Shown here piece after piece: positions 18,692 through 28,173 of a DNA stretch of 61,429 nt. The stretch lies in the NCBI GenBank assembly GCA_905205065.1, contig CAJLCI010000012.1, forward strand, positions 1 to 61,429. Direction: 5' to 3'. The position numbers were made by a program, and so were the translations under genes. Position 1 is the stretch's first letter. The number at the start of each line of letters is the position of its first letter. The notes beneath the pieces were generated by a model. That model did not search any database and was not told the origin of the DNA. It saw only the letters and a list, made by a program, of their open reading frames with translations. Source of the DNA: an uncultured Eubacteriales bacterium. GTDB lineage: Bacteria; Bacillota; Clostridia; Oscillospirales; CAG-272.

Positions 18692-19470
18692 TTATATGAC
18701 CATACCTTTCATACGTACTTAAAACTTTGTCCAGCTTCCGATTATCCGAAGCTCTGGTCTTCTGGCCGGAACGGCACAAAACTATGCTGTGTCCGAAAAA
18801 CACAGTTTGAAATTTTTATTTCGGGTTATAAGTAAAAAATTATAAAAAATATAAAGATAGTACAAAGAAATAGATGCAATATGAAATAGACATATGTGCT
18901 TTATAAGCAGAATTATATGTTCACGCTATTTCACACCGTATTGCGGCAACTATGACTGCCATAAACAGTGAAACTGCGAATTCACTTCACGTCATTTGAC
19001 AATCCCCGCGCTCCCCGCGCTTCGTTTTCCTGTGTGCGATACATTTTTTGATCGCAGAATACAGACCTTTACAGATATTAATGCTGAAAAATTTATAATT
19101 CAGGCTAAACTGCATATCAGCTTTATCTGATCAAATTTTATCATACTATTTTTTCCACGTTTTTTGGAAATATAATCATGCATTAAATCGGCTGAAGTTC
19201 TGACAGAAATATCATATTGGTTATCCGACTGAAAATCAAAATATTACTTATTTATTATAACACATTTTTATTATAACACATTGCAAGTGTTTTTGGAACA
19301 ATAAATTGTAAATATTTTTATTACCCGAAGATGTATTTCAGTACAATTATTATAAAATATGCCCGTTTAACAAAAATACGCGGCCGTCTTTGGAAAAAAC
19401 CGCAGACTGACCGCTGTATCTTTATTATCGGCTGATTTGCATTTCAAAGCATAAAGTGCGATTATAGCTC
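18692..19470. other. Long noncoding gap between rpsU and secA
   Basis: No coding frame supported. Features seen: a short AGCTTC/GAAGCT hairpin near 18733, a CTGTGT/ACACAG hairpin near 18785-18810, and a direct repeat of TTATTATAACACATT near 19252-19281. It could hold the secA promoter and rpsU 3' region. No known RNA gene was recognised. Confidence 0.45.
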
Positions 19471-19647
19471 TTATTTAAATTTACGCTTTCTCGCAGCTTC
19501 TGATTTTTTCTTGCGCTTCACACTGGGCTTTTCATAGTGCTCCCTTTTGCGAAGCTCAGAAAGCACACCTGATCTTGCACACTGGCGTTTAAATCTGCGA
19601 AGTGCGCTGTCAAGAGATTCGTTTTCTTTAACTCTGACTTCTGCCAT
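19471..19647 (-). CDS. rpsU: 30S ribosomal protein S21
   Basis: A 58-residue small-subunit protein: MAEVRVKENESLDSALRRFK at the N terminus and a very basic tail (KRKKKSEAARKRKFK), the standard length for Firmicutes. The start ATG 19647 follows GAGGGGAGGGG. The longer frame from 19707 adds 20 unrelated residues. A consensus promoter is at 19696-19724. Confidence 0.95.
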   Translation of the reverse strand: MAEVRVKENESLDSALRRFKRQCARSGVLSELRKREHYEKPSVKRKKKSEAARKRKFK

Positions 19648-19695
19648 TACCGTTCCCCTCCCCTCGCCGTCTGCAAAGAGATAAAATTCCTTTTT

Positions 19696-19724
19696 ATTAT
19701 ATACCAAAAATATATGGAAGTCAA
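19696..19724 (-). promoter_or_regulatory. Sigma-A promoter for rpsU
   Basis: On the minus strand TTGACT and TATAAT are separated by 17 bases, about 50 bases upstream of the rpsU start. Confidence 0.75.
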
Positions 19725-19877
19725 TACTTTTTGGGAAAAATGTATTATAAATTTTGTCTGCCTAAAATCATGTTTGAATAAAAAAATCGACTTGAAAATA
19801 TGAAAGTATTTTTTCAACAATTAAGTGTTTTTCTGTGTAAAGGTTTTTGGAAAATGCAAAAAATTCAAATTAAATAC

Positions 19878-19906
19878 TTGTATATATCGATAACTTGTGA
19901 TATACT
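19878..19906 (+). promoter_or_regulatory. Probable promoter for the apgM-led operon
   Basis: TTGTAT and TATACT with a 17-base spacer, about 70 bases before the start codon at 19981. Confidence 0.5.
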
Positions 19907-19980
19907 GTAGCTGATATTTTTAAAAATCAATTCAGACTTGATTATATGAATATATCCGAATGAAAGGATAAAATGACAGA

Positions 19981-21177
19981 ATGAAATATTTTATATTGCT
20001 TTGCGATGGCATGGCTGATTATAAGCTCGAGTCACTCGGAAACCGGACGCCGATGGAAGCGGCGGTCAAGCCCTGCATGGATGAGCTTGCATCAAAATCT
20101 TTGTGCGGACTTGTTTCGAATGTTCCGGAGGGAATGGTACCTGAGAGCGATACGGCAAATCTTGCTGTAATGTCTTACGATCCCGCTGTATATTCAAAAG
20201 GACGTTCTCCTCTTGAGGCAGTTTCGATGGGGCTCAATATGGATTCCGATCAGACGGCTTTCCGCTGCAATGTAGTCACAATTTCGGATAGCGCTTCCCT
20301 CGAAGACAGTATAATGCTTGACCACAGCGCCGATGAGATTACGACAGATGAGGCTGATAAAATTATAAAAACAATTGACGAGGATCTTGGAACCGAAAAG
20401 CTTGAATTTCATACCGGAATAAGCTATCGGCATTGTCTGTTGTGGAGAGACGCGCCTGATTTTAAGGATTTTGTGCGGCCTCACGACATTCTCGGACAGC
20501 GTATCGGAGAGCATCTCCCTCCGGAGCCGTTTTTGTCTCTTATAAGGCAGAGCCGTGAAATTCTCGACAACCATCCGATAAATGTCGCACGAATAGCGCG
20601 CGGATTAAAGCCTGCCAACTGTATTTGGCTGTGGAGCCCCGGAAAGAAACCCACTCTACCGTCGTTTGAAGAAAAATGGGGCTTGAAAGCATCGGTTATT
20701 TCCGCCGTAGATCTTATAAAGGGAATCGGTTTGTGTGCAGGAATGGAGTCTATTGATGTTGAGGGAGCCACCGGAAATGTCAATACAAACTACTCCGGAA
20801 AGGCGGACGCGGCCATAGACGCATTTAAACGGGGCAGAGATTTTGTTTATGTTCATGTGGAGGCGCCTGATGAGTGCGGTCACCGTGCAGAGACCGAGAA
20901 TAAAGTTAAAGCCATCGAGCTTATAGACTCAAAGATTCTTGCTCCGGTATATGAATATCTTCGTGAGACGGGAGACGACTACAGAATAATGGTTCTTCCT
21001 GATCATCCTACTCCGATTGCTAAACGTACTCATACGATGGATCCTGTTCCTTTCTTTATATATAATCCGGAAGAATCTGCAAAGGGCGTTGATAAATTCA
21101 CGGAGGATAGCTGTTCCGGCACCGGGCTGTATATACCGCACGGATATAATTTGCTTGATAAAGTAATTGTTCGCTGA
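19981..21177 (+). CDS. apgM: Cofactor-independent phosphoglycerate mutase (ApgM family)
   Basis: A 398-residue alkaline-phosphatase superfamily enzyme. The N-terminal metal motif is LLCDGMADY and the phosphoacceptor region is PESDTANLAVMSYDP. YVHVEAPDECGHRAE and VLPDHPTPIAKRTH give the metal-binding Asp and His residues. The family interconverts 2- and 3-phosphoglycerate in archaea. Bacterial members, often near threonine genes, have been proposed to act as homoserine kinase. Threonine synthase lies 4 kb downstream on the same strand and fits that idea, but the link is only contextual. Confidence 0.88.
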   Translation: MKYFILLCDGMADYKLESLGNRTPMEAAVKPCMDELASKSLCGLVSNVPEGMVPESDTANLAVMSYDPAVYSKGRSPLEAVSMGLNMDSDQTAFRCNVVTISDSASLEDSIMLDHSADEITTDEADKIIKTIDEDLGTEKLEFHTGISYRHCLLWRDAPDFKDFVRPHDILGQRIGEHLPPEPFLSLIRQSREILDNHPINVARIARGLKPANCIWLWSPGKKPTLPSFEEKWGLKASVISAVDLIKGIGLCAGMESIDVEGATGNVNTNYSGKADAAIDAFKRGRDFVYVHVEAPDECGHRAETENKVKAIELIDSKILAPVYEYLRETGDDYRIMVLPDHPTPIAKRTHTMDPVPFFIYNPEESAKGVDKFTEDSCSGTGLYIPHGYNLLDKVIVR

Positions 21178-21242
21178 TTGTTGTGAATGCTGTATATAAA
21201 TACATAGCTGTATACAAATATAAATGAGGTTATTTTGCTGAT

Positions 21243-21872
21243 ATGAATGAAAGATTCCAAAAAGACGGACAGTTTTCCGGAGTTTCGGAAGCGCCTCAGA
21301 CGGACTGTCATCATACTGAGACAGAAGAACCGCGCAGCAAAGCTGCCGTCGCGGTATTGGAATGGCTGGAGATGTTTGTCTCTTGTTTTTCTGTAGTTCT
21401 TTTAATAGTTACTTTTGTCGTAAGGCAGTCGCCCGTAATCGGTTCATCTATGACTAATACACTTCATGAAAAAGATGTTGTAATTGTAAATGAGCTGTTC
21501 TATAAGCCAAGGCAGGGAGATGTCATAGTTGCTCAGTCTGTGCCGCTCGGATATGACGAGCCTATAGTCAAAAGAGTGATTGCAACGGGCGGGCAAACTG
21601 TGGATATAGATTTTGATACGTGGACAGTATATGTTGACGGAGAGGCGCTTGACGAGCCTTATGTTTTGTATAGATCCGGAGTTTCCATGCATGAGGCTGA
21701 TATTTCTTTTCCGCTTGATGTGCCTGAGGGCTATATTTTTGTTATGGGTGATAACCGTAACGGTTCTATGGACAGCCGTGATTCGAGAGTGGGACTTATA
21801 GATGAAAGAATGGTAGTAGGGCATGTCATTCTGAGGATACTTCCTTTAAGTTCTTTCGGAGTTATTTCCTGA
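21243..21872 (+). CDS. lepB: Signal peptidase I
   Basis: A type I leader peptidase of 209 residues that removes signal peptides from secreted proteins. One membrane segment lies at about residues 40-58 (EMFVSCFSVVLLIVTFVV). The catalytic Ser box is SPVIGSSM, the catalytic Lys is in PIVKRVIA, and the C-terminal GDNRNGSMDSRD box is complete. It precedes ylqF, rnhB and yraN in an order common in Firmicutes. The start has GAGG 13 bases upstream. Confidence 0.94.
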   Translation: MNERFQKDGQFSGVSEAPQTDCHHTETEEPRSKAAVAVLEWLEMFVSCFSVVLLIVTFVVRQSPVIGSSMTNTLHEKDVVIVNELFYKPRQGDVIVAQSVPLGYDEPIVKRVIATGGQTVDIDFDTWTVYVDGEALDEPYVLYRSGVSMHEADISFPLDVPEGYIFVMGDNRNGSMDSRDSRVGLIDERMVVGHVILRILPLSSFGVIS

Positions 21873-21895
21873 AAAGTAAAGAAAAGGAGGCAGAT

Positions 21896-22780
21896 ATGCC
21901 GTCCGAAAATATACAGTGGTTTCCCGGCCATATGGCAAAGACCAGACGGCTTATAAGGGAAAATTTAAAATATGTAGATATAATTATAGAGGTGCTTGAC
22001 GCGCGCATCCCGGAGAGTTCTCGGAATCCTGAGATTATTTCTCTTTCGGACAGAAAACCGATTATTTCTGTTTTTAACAAGGCGTCGCTTGCTGATCCCA
22101 ATGTGATTTCAGAGTGGAAGCGATATTACGGAGATGAACGGAAGGATTGTCTATTTACGGATTGCATTACAGGGTACGGAATAAAAGAACTTCCTCATGC
22201 GGTGAGAAAAATATTGTCGTCTAAGCTTGACAGATATGCGGAAAAAGGAATGTCTGGCCGGCCGGTGCGGGCGATGGTTGTCGGTATTCCGAATGTAGGT
22301 AAATCTACGCTTATTAACCGTCTTGCAAAAGCAAAAAAAGCACGTGTCGAGGATCGTCCCGGAGTTACGGTAACAAAACAGTGGGTATCTGCTTCAGACG
22401 GAGTTGAGCTGTTGGATATGCCGGGAGTACTTTGGCCGAAATTTGATGATAAAATAACGGGAGAAAATCTTGCGCTGACCGGAGCGATTCGCGACGCGAT
22501 ACTTGATACTGAGGCACTTGCGGTAATATTATGCGGCCGTTTGCGCTATTTATATCCGGAGCTTTTGTATTCAAGGTATAAAATTGAAAATGAACAGGCG
22601 GAGCTTGACAGACTGAGCGATTTTGAACTTTTTGAGCGTATAGGTCGTAAACGCGGATTTATTGTTTCAGGGGGAGAGGTCAGTACGGAGAGAACAGCTG
22701 TTATGCTCTTAGATGAATTCCGCGGAGCTAAAATCGGAAGGATTTCACTTGAAAGACCGCCGATTAAAATTGGAGATTGA
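21896..22780 (+). CDS. ylqF: Ribosome biogenesis GTPase YlqF/RbgA
   Basis: A circularly permuted GTPase of 294 residues that acts late in 50S assembly. IQWFPGHMAKTRR opens the protein. G4 (FNKASL) comes before G1 (GIPNVGKSTLIN) and G3 (DMPGV), which shows the permutation. A C-terminal helical RNA-binding domain follows. It has a strong AAGGAGG 5 bases before ATG. It is flanked by lepB (24 bases) and rnhB (close spacing), so it is operonic. Confidence 0.94.
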   Translation: MPSENIQWFPGHMAKTRRLIRENLKYVDIIIEVLDARIPESSRNPEIISLSDRKPIISVFNKASLADPNVISEWKRYYGDERKDCLFTDCITGYGIKELPHAVRKILSSKLDRYAEKGMSGRPVRAMVVGIPNVGKSTLINRLAKAKKARVEDRPGVTVTKQWVSASDGVELLDMPGVLWPKFDDKITGENLALTGAIRDAILDTEALAVILCGRLRYLYPELLYSRYKIENEQAELDRLSDFELFERIGRKRGFIVSGGEVSTERTAVMLLDEFRGAKIGRISLERPPIKIGD

Positions 22781-22788
22781 TTCTTTTG

Positions 22789-23439
22789 ATGAGTAATCAG
22801 CGAGATAAGATTCAGGAGAAAAAAATAAAAAAGCATCAGACTTTTGGGCCGCTTACATTCGAGGTAGAGAATGGTTTTACCGAGAAAGGGTATGAGATAA
22901 TAGCCGGATGTGATGAGGCAGGGCGTGGTCCTCTCTGCGGCCCTGTAGTTGCCGCGGCCGTAATATTGCCTTCCGGGATGATAATTCCCGAACTCAATGA
23001 TTCTAAAAAGCTTACGGAAAAAAAACGCGGCGAGCTTTTTGAAAAAATCAAGGATTGTGCCGTTGCGTGGGCAGTTGCAGAGGCATCTGTCGCAGAAATT
23101 GATGCTCTTAATATCAGAAACGCTTCAATGCTGGCAATGAACAGGGCAGTATCGGGACTTTCGGTTGTTCCGAGCCTTGTTCTTGTTGACGGAAATTATG
23201 CTTCGGGTTTTTCTGTCTGTGCAGAAACGGTTATACATGGCGATGCAATTTCTCCGAATATTGCGGCAGCATCGGTTATTGCAAAGGTTACCCGTGACCG
23301 TATATGCGAAGAGCTTGATAAAAAATATCCTGGGTACGGAATTGCCAAGCACAAGGGTTATCCTACTAAGGCGCATTATGAAGCACTTGCAAGACTTGGA
23401 CCAAGTGATTGTCATCGAAGAAGTTTTCGGCTGGAATGA
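22789..23439 (+). CDS. rnhB: Ribonuclease HII
   Basis: Cleaves RNA in RNA/DNA hybrids and single misincorporated ribonucleotides. About 216 residues. The signature DEAGRGPLCGPVVAAAV carries the first catalytic Asp-Glu pair. DSKKLTEKKR, VDGNY and ASVIAKVTRDR supply the rest. The start is ATG 22789 by family alignment. TTG codons at 22777 and 22786 are alternatives because the GGAG inside the end of ylqF lies at 22772. Confidence 0.94.
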   Translation: MSNQRDKIQEKKIKKHQTFGPLTFEVENGFTEKGYEIIAGCDEAGRGPLCGPVVAAAVILPSGMIIPELNDSKKLTEKKRGELFEKIKDCAVAWAVAEASVAEIDALNIRNASMLAMNRAVSGLSVVPSLVLVDGNYASGFSVCAETVIHGDAISPNIAAASVIAKVTRDRICEELDKKYPGYGIAKHKGYPTKAHYEALARLGPSDCHRRSFRLE

Positions 23440-23482
23440 GGTAAATATTTACCGAAAGGAATGGGATTTGCCGTGAAGCATA

Positions 23483-23908
23483 TTGACTAAACGGAAAAGC
23501 GGGACCGAATATTCAAAAATACAGGACAAAATAAATAAGAAAGTCGGAAAAATCGGAGAAGATGCTGCATGTAAATACCTTACAGCTCACGGGTGGCGGA
23601 TTGTCGAAAGAAATTTCCGTTATAGAAGATATGAAATCGACATAATTGCTGTGAACGACCGATATATTATTTTTACAGAGGTCAAGACTCGCTCGTCGGT
23701 TGAATTCGGAAGTCCGTCGCAGGCTGTTACTCTTAATAAGCGCGTCTGTATCAGGGCGGGAGCCGAGGGGTATCTGAAGAGAAACTGTTATAATCTTTAT
23801 CCGCGTTTTGATGTAATAGAAGTTGTTGTCAATAACAACGACTTAAAGGTGGAATCGGTTAATCATATAGATAATGCATTTGACATTAATGCACGGGTGA
23901 TACGCTGA
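23483..23908 (+). CDS. yraN: YraN family (UPF0102) predicted endonuclease
   Basis: A 141-residue protein with the Holliday-junction-resolvase-like fold signature: GKIGEDAACKYL, RYRRYEIDIIA and FTEVKTRSS, giving the E-D-ExK catalytic set. The function is not firmly established, and its regular place beside rnhB suggests nucleic acid repair. The start is TTG 23483. A TGA three codons upstream in frame rules out a longer protein, and the ribosome binding site is weak. Confidence 0.9.
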   Translation: MTKRKSGTEYSKIQDKINKKVGKIGEDAACKYLTAHGWRIVERNFRYRRYEIDIIAVNDRYIIFTEVKTRSSVEFGSPSQAVTLNKRVCIRAGAEGYLKRNCYNLYPRFDVIEVVVNNNDLKVESVNHIDNAFDINARVIR

Positions 23909-23920
23909 GCTCTGAATATT

Positions 23921-24036
23921 TATAACTATAAGTGGGATGTCCTCGTCTGCAAAGACGTTTGTCTCAAAAGGCGGCGGGCCGCTCACTTTTTCCGGTAGAA
24001 TCCGCCGGAACGTCTTAGACGGAGTTATACTCTTTT
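23921..24036 (+). repeat. BOX-like modular repeat, copy C
   Basis: The 5' box is TATAACTATAAGTGGGAT. One middle unit follows (CGTCTGCAAAGACGTTTG), then AGGCGGCGGGCC, CTCACTTTTTCCGG and a TTCCGG/CCGGAA stem. The terminal hairpin is GAGT/ACTC, a compensated form of GGAGC/GCTCC. The 3' hairpin ends about 20 bases before the dipeptidase start, close to its Shine-Dalgarno. Confidence 0.75.
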
Positions 24037-24054
24037 GCATTGGGGAGAACGGCT

Positions 24055-25026
24055 ATGAAAGAAAATAACAAAAAATATTCATATTTCGATCTGCATTGCG
24101 ATACTCTTACTAAGCTTATAGAGAAGAAAGAACTTCTACGAAGCAATAAAACTGCACAGGTATCTCTGGACAAGGCATCAGAATATTTGCGGTATTCTCA
24201 GGTTTTTGCGGTTTTTTGCCCGCCCGGTATGGATTCGTCGGAAAGCTGGAAACTTTTGACTGCCATTCTGAAAGAGTATTCAGCAGAGCTTGTTTCAGAT
24301 GAACATTTTTCTGCATATTTGTCTGTTGAAAATGCCCTTATGCTTGACGGGGATTTGGCAAAAATTTATAAGCTGGCAGAGCTTGGAGTGCGTTTTATTA
24401 CACCCGTGTGGAAAGGAATCAACAGTCTTGGCGGAGCTCATGACACTAAAGAGGGGCTCTCTTCTCTCGGTGCTGAAGCTATATCAGTAATGCTTGATGC
24501 AGGAATTATTCCCGATGTGTCTCATGCGTCCGAGCAGACCTTTGAAATGATTGCACGGATTTGTGAAGAACGCGGTAAAGCATTTGTTGCAACTCATTCA
24601 GATTCAAAAACGATATGCGGTCATTCCAGGAATTTGAGTGACAGCCAGTTCAGACGGATTTCAGAGTGCGGCGGACTTGTAGGAATCAGCTTGTATCCGG
24701 ATCATTTGTCTGTAAACGGCCGATGCAGTATCGATATGGTCGTAGATCACATCGGTCACTATTTGTCAATAGGCGGAGAGGATACAGTCTGTTTCGGATG
24801 TGATTTTGACGGAATAGATAAAACGCCCGATGAAATTTGCGATTGTGCTGACGTGGTAAGAATTGCCGGCGTTATGAAGAACAGAGGATATTCAGATAAA
24901 ACCGTGAGAAAGGTTTTTTATGAAAATGCCGAGGCGTTCTTTGATAGAAACGGAGTAAAACCGATTACGTCGCCGGTTAATTCGGTTAACAATATATATA
25001 GTAAAAACAAGGATAACAAATATTGA
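24055..25026 (+). CDS. Membrane dipeptidase (renal dipeptidase, M19 family)
   Basis: A 323-residue zinc dipeptidase. It has the N-terminal HxD metal pair (FDLHCDTLTK), a metal-bridging Glu region (YLSVENALML), SHASEQTF, ATHSDSKTICGHSRN with the His and Arg ligands, and FGCDFDGID. It should hydrolyse dipeptides, including D-amino-acid-containing ones. ATG 24055 follows GGGGAG by 7 bases. An ATG at 24040 has none. Repeat copy C ends directly upstream and may affect its translation. Confidence 0.9.
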   Translation: MKENNKKYSYFDLHCDTLTKLIEKKELLRSNKTAQVSLDKASEYLRYSQVFAVFCPPGMDSSESWKLLTAILKEYSAELVSDEHFSAYLSVENALMLDGDLAKIYKLAELGVRFITPVWKGINSLGGAHDTKEGLSSLGAEAISVMLDAGIIPDVSHASEQTFEMIARICEERGKAFVATHSDSKTICGHSRNLSDSQFRRISECGGLVGISLYPDHLSVNGRCSIDMVVDHIGHYLSIGGEDTVCFGCDFDGIDKTPDEICDCADVVRIAGVMKNRGYSDKTVRKVFYENAEAFFDRNGVKPITSPVNSVNNIYSKNKDNKY

Positions 25027-25082
25027 ATAATGCGTAAAGTAAATAATTCCGCGCGTTATTCGGAAGAGGTACGGTGAATTTT

Positions 25083-26573
25083 ATGTATTATATAAGTACT
25101 CGCGGAAACGGGGGAAAGGTAACCTCCGCTCAGGCAATTAAACAGGGTATAGCCGCTGACGGAGGGCTTTTTGTTCCGGAAACACTTCCGGTCTTTTCGG
25201 AGCCGGAACTTCGGGAAATGCTCGGTATGAGCTATTCGGAAAGAGCTGTACATATTCTCGGTAAATTTCTGTGCGATTACTCGGAAGAAGAGCTTTCCGG
25301 CTATTGTGAAAAGGCATATTCGGAGGAGAACTTCCGCAGTGGCGGTACACCAGCGCCGGTGATTAATTTGAATGACCGAATATCGGTACTTGAGCTCTAT
25401 CACGGCCCGACCTCCGCTTTTAAGGACATGGCGCTTCAGCTTATGCCGTATCTGCTGGCGGGCGCGCTTGAAAAAACCGGAGAGAAAAGAGACGCTTTTA
25501 TTTTAACTGCAACATCTGGAGATACGGGAAAAGCCGCGCTTGAGGGATACCGCGATGCTCCGCGTGTCAAAATAATGGTATTCTATCCGGTTGACGGAGT
25601 CAGCCGTATTCAAAAGCTGCAAATGTCTACGCAGACCGGCGAAAATGTTTTTGTCTGCCCGGTAGAAGGTAATTTTGATGATGCCCAGAGCGGAGTAAAG
25701 CGAATATTTTCAGATGAAACCGCAATAGATTATTTGAGTGAACGCGGTTATTTTTTCTCTTCTGCCAATTCGATAAACTGGGGACGCCTTGCTCCGCAGA
25801 TTGTGTATTATGTATCGGCTTATTGTGATATGGTTAAATCCGGTACAATAGAATTCGGCGATGAAATTGACGTATGTGTTCCGACAGGTAATTTCGGGGA
25901 TATATTTGCTGCATATATTGCTAAAAAGTGCGGACTTAAGCTTGGAAAACTTGTATGTGCTTCTAATAAAAATAATGTGCTTACAGATTTTTTCAATACC
26001 GGCAGTTATAATAAAAACCGCAGTTTTTATACCACAATGTCTCCCTCAATGGATATACTGATTTCCTCTAATTTGGAAAGATTACTTTTTTATACGGCTG
26101 GTTCATCTGTTACGGCCGAATATATGAAAAAGCTGAACAGCGATGGAAGCTACACTATTTCTTCGGAAGAATTGAAGGAAAGCACAAGAGAGTTCTGCGG
26201 ATATTGTGCAAGCGAGGAGCAGACGGGGCGCTGTATTGCTGAAATTTATAAAAATTATAATTATCTTATTGATCCTCATACTGCCGTTGGTGTACATTGC
26301 GCGCAGAAATATTTGGAGGATGTAGGTACTTCGAATAAAGTTTTATGTGTTTCAACAGCAAGTCCATATAAATTTGCGTCAAATGTTTACAAGTCGCTTA
26401 CCGGAACAGTGTTGGACGATGAGTTTAAATATATAGATATGCTTTCGGAGTTAACCGGAACTATACCGCCAAAACCGCTTTCGGAACTGCGTTTAAAGAA
26501 AATTCGTTTCGATCCGTCTCTTTCCTGTAGTCCATCCGAAATGTTCGACTGTGTAAAAAAGGCCGTAGAGTAA
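25083..26573 (+). CDS. thrC: Threonine synthase
   Basis: A PLP enzyme converting O-phosphohomoserine to threonine, about 496 residues. The N-terminal YYISTRGNGGKV and AIKQGIAADGGLFVPE match the long clostridial/enterobacterial form. The PLP lysine is in HGPTSAFKDMALQLMP and the phosphate cup is ATSGDTGKAALEG. The start is uncertain between GTG 25074, only 4 bases after GAGG, and ATG 25083. It lies in a plus-strand series that begins with apgM, a possible homoserine kinase. Confidence 0.93.
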   Translation: MYYISTRGNGGKVTSAQAIKQGIAADGGLFVPETLPVFSEPELREMLGMSYSERAVHILGKFLCDYSEEELSGYCEKAYSEENFRSGGTPAPVINLNDRISVLELYHGPTSAFKDMALQLMPYLLAGALEKTGEKRDAFILTATSGDTGKAALEGYRDAPRVKIMVFYPVDGVSRIQKLQMSTQTGENVFVCPVEGNFDDAQSGVKRIFSDETAIDYLSERGYFFSSANSINWGRLAPQIVYYVSAYCDMVKSGTIEFGDEIDVCVPTGNFGDIFAAYIAKKCGLKLGKLVCASNKNNVLTDFFNTGSYNKNRSFYTTMSPSMDILISSNLERLLFYTAGSSVTAEYMKKLNSDGSYTISSEELKESTREFCGYCASEEQTGRCIAEIYKNYNYLIDPHTAVGVHCAQKYLEDVGTSNKVLCVSTASPYKFASNVYKSLTGTVLDDEFKYIDMLSELTGTIPPKPLSELRLKKIRFDPSLSCSPSEMFDCVKKAVE

Positions 26574-26752
26574 AGTTGGTTTCGGGCATTTATATGTGTA
26601 CGCCAAAAAAGTTTTGAACTTTTTCCGGCTCAGTGTCAGACGGAATAGAAAAAGTTTGTTATGCACTTTTTGATGCCGGTATTAAGCAAAATGCTTTGCA
26701 ACGATAAGCGATTCTCATAAAAAGCAAAAAATGAAAAGTACAGAAATACAAT

Positions 26753-26786
26753 TCACGGGTATTGTCTGTGCAGACAATACCCGTGA
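26753..26786 (+). terminator. Strong hairpin downstream of thrC
   Basis: TCACGGGTATTGTCTG pairs perfectly with its complement across a TG loop. The downstream TTATTCTGT is a poor U tract, so termination is likely but not proven. Confidence 0.6.
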
Positions 26787-26804
26787 TTATTCTGTAAGAC
26801 CGTG

Positions 26805-26941
26805 TAATATATCTAAATGCGGGTATCTCCGTCTGTAAAGGTGTTTTTCTCTATAGGCGGCGATTTCCGCTCACTTTTTCCGGTGGTGGTAAATCAATCC
26901 ATACCGGAATGCATTATGACGGAGCTTTGCTCCCTTATTTG
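26805..26941 (+). repeat. BOX-like modular repeat, copy D
   Basis: The divergent 5' box TAATATATCTAAATGCGGG is followed by one unit (TCCGTCTGTAAAGGTGTT) and CTCTATAGGCGGCG. CTCACTTTTTCCGGT with an ACCGGAA partner comes next, then GCATTATGACGGAGC closing a GGAGC/GCTCC hairpin. It lies 10 bases from the stop codon of the DUF1540 gene, which runs on the opposite strand. Confidence 0.75.
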
Positions 26942-26951
26942 AACGTTAAGC

Positions 26952-27146
26952 TTATATACCCTTTTGTTTAAAAGTCGCACAGACAGTGTCTGAGCAAGAG
27001 CAAGCATAGCTCGGTCCTACTGCGATTCGATCTGCGGTGCAGTCGCATTCGCCGTCGTGATATACACAATTTTTTACATCGCAGCAAACACCTTTAATGT
27101 GATGTCCGTTATCTCCGTGGCTGTCTTTTTCATGAAAACTGTTCAT
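26952..27146 (-). CDS. DUF1540 domain protein
   Basis: A 64-residue Cys-rich protein with one DUF1540 unit: VCCDVKNCVYHDGECDC, then IAVGPSYACSCSDTVCATF. The conserved Cys pattern suggests metal binding. Such proteins are common in Clostridia and have been linked by some authors to spores, but the function is unknown. The start follows AAAGGAG by about 10 bases. It is divergent from the metallophosphoesterase gene. Confidence 0.88.
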   Translation of the reverse strand: MNSFHEKDSHGDNGHHIKGVCCDVKNCVYHDGECDCTADRIAVGPSYACSCSDTVCATFKQKGI

Positions 27147-27258
27147 CTTGAGATTACTCCTTTGACTTTTTAATTTCAGCTGTTAAGCCGCATGTATTAT
27201 TTTCTCCGCTACCGGTGAAAATATGCATATAAATAATAAAATCAAAGACGGGTTTTTT

Positions 27259-27984
27259 ATGTCGTTATTTGTTATTTCCGATACGCATCTTTCTTTTACT
27301 ACCGATAAGCCTATGGAGATATTCGGGGCAAGATGGAATAATTATACTTTAAAACTTGCACAGTCATGGAGAAGATATGTGGGGGTTATGGATACGATTG
27401 TCATAGGCGGAGATATTTCCTGGGCCATGAATTTTGAGGAGGCTTATCCTGATTTAAAATTTTTAAATGATCTTCCCGGTAAAAAAATTATCTGCCGCGG
27501 CAATCATGACTACTGGTGGTCTACAATGAAAAAAATGAATCGTTTTTTTCGAGAAGAAAATAGTTTAAGCAATATAAAATTTCTATATAATAATGCTTTT
27601 GAAACAGACGATTTTATTATATGCGGATCACGCGGCTGGTATATGGATTCAGGTCTTGCGCCTGCCGGCGCTGATTACAGAAAAATAATGTTGCGAGAAT
27701 CGCTTCGTCTGGAAATGAGCATATGCGAAGGTGAAAAAATCAGAAGACGTGACAGTAATGAAAAGGAGATTATTGCTTTTCTCCACTTTCCTCCTGTTTT
27801 TAACGGTTACAAATGCGCTGAAATAATTGAAGTTTTAAAGAAACACGGGATAAAAAGGTGTTATTACGGACATATACACAATTGTTATGATATTCCGCCG
27901 TCAGTATTTTACGACGAAATTGAATTTATAATTACATCTGCGGATTATCTCGATTTTAATCCGGTGATAATTGAGCCGCGCTGA
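27259..27984 (+). CDS. Metallophosphoesterase (calcineurin-like)
   Basis: A 241-residue phosphoesterase with motifs FVISDTHLSF, IGGDISW, CRGNHDYWWS, LHFPP and YYGHIHNC, the full metal-ligand set. It belongs to the group found in Clostridia with a WWST after GNHDY. The substrate is unknown. The start is placed at ATG 27259 by family shape. ATG 27223, with GGTGA upstream, would add 12 residues and cannot be excluded. Confidence 0.88.
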   Translation: MSLFVISDTHLSFTTDKPMEIFGARWNNYTLKLAQSWRRYVGVMDTIVIGGDISWAMNFEEAYPDLKFLNDLPGKKIICRGNHDYWWSTMKKMNRFFREENSLSNIKFLYNNAFETDDFIICGSRGWYMDSGLAPAGADYRKIMLRESLRLEMSICEGEKIRRRDSNEKEIIAFLHFPPVFNGYKCAEIIEVLKKHGIKRCYYGHIHNCYDIPPSVFYDEIEFIITSADYLDFNPVIIEPR

Positions 27985-28088
27985 ACTGATTTTTACTTTA
28001 TCCGCAGCCTGAATTAATTATAGTAATGCAGCACTGCGCTTACTGAAATGAAAAATTCTGTTCTTTTCAAAAAAATTTGTTCTATGTA

Positions 28089-28117
28089 TTGACTTTACGG
28101 TAAAAAATAGGTACAAT
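28089..28117 (+). promoter_or_regulatory. Sigma-A promoter for tig
   Basis: TTGACT and TACAAT with a 17-base spacer, about 55 bases before the trigger factor start. Confidence 0.7.
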
Positions 28118-28173
28118 AGTATGTAATGCTTTTATAATCGCTAAATTATGTTCTCATTCGGAGGAAATTTTAA

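Noticed and set aside
26617..26656. Possible eighth copy of the repeat family (AACTTTTTCCGG...GACGGAATAG)
   Set aside because: Only the middle stem resembles box C; no A box, B unit or terminal hairpin could be aligned.
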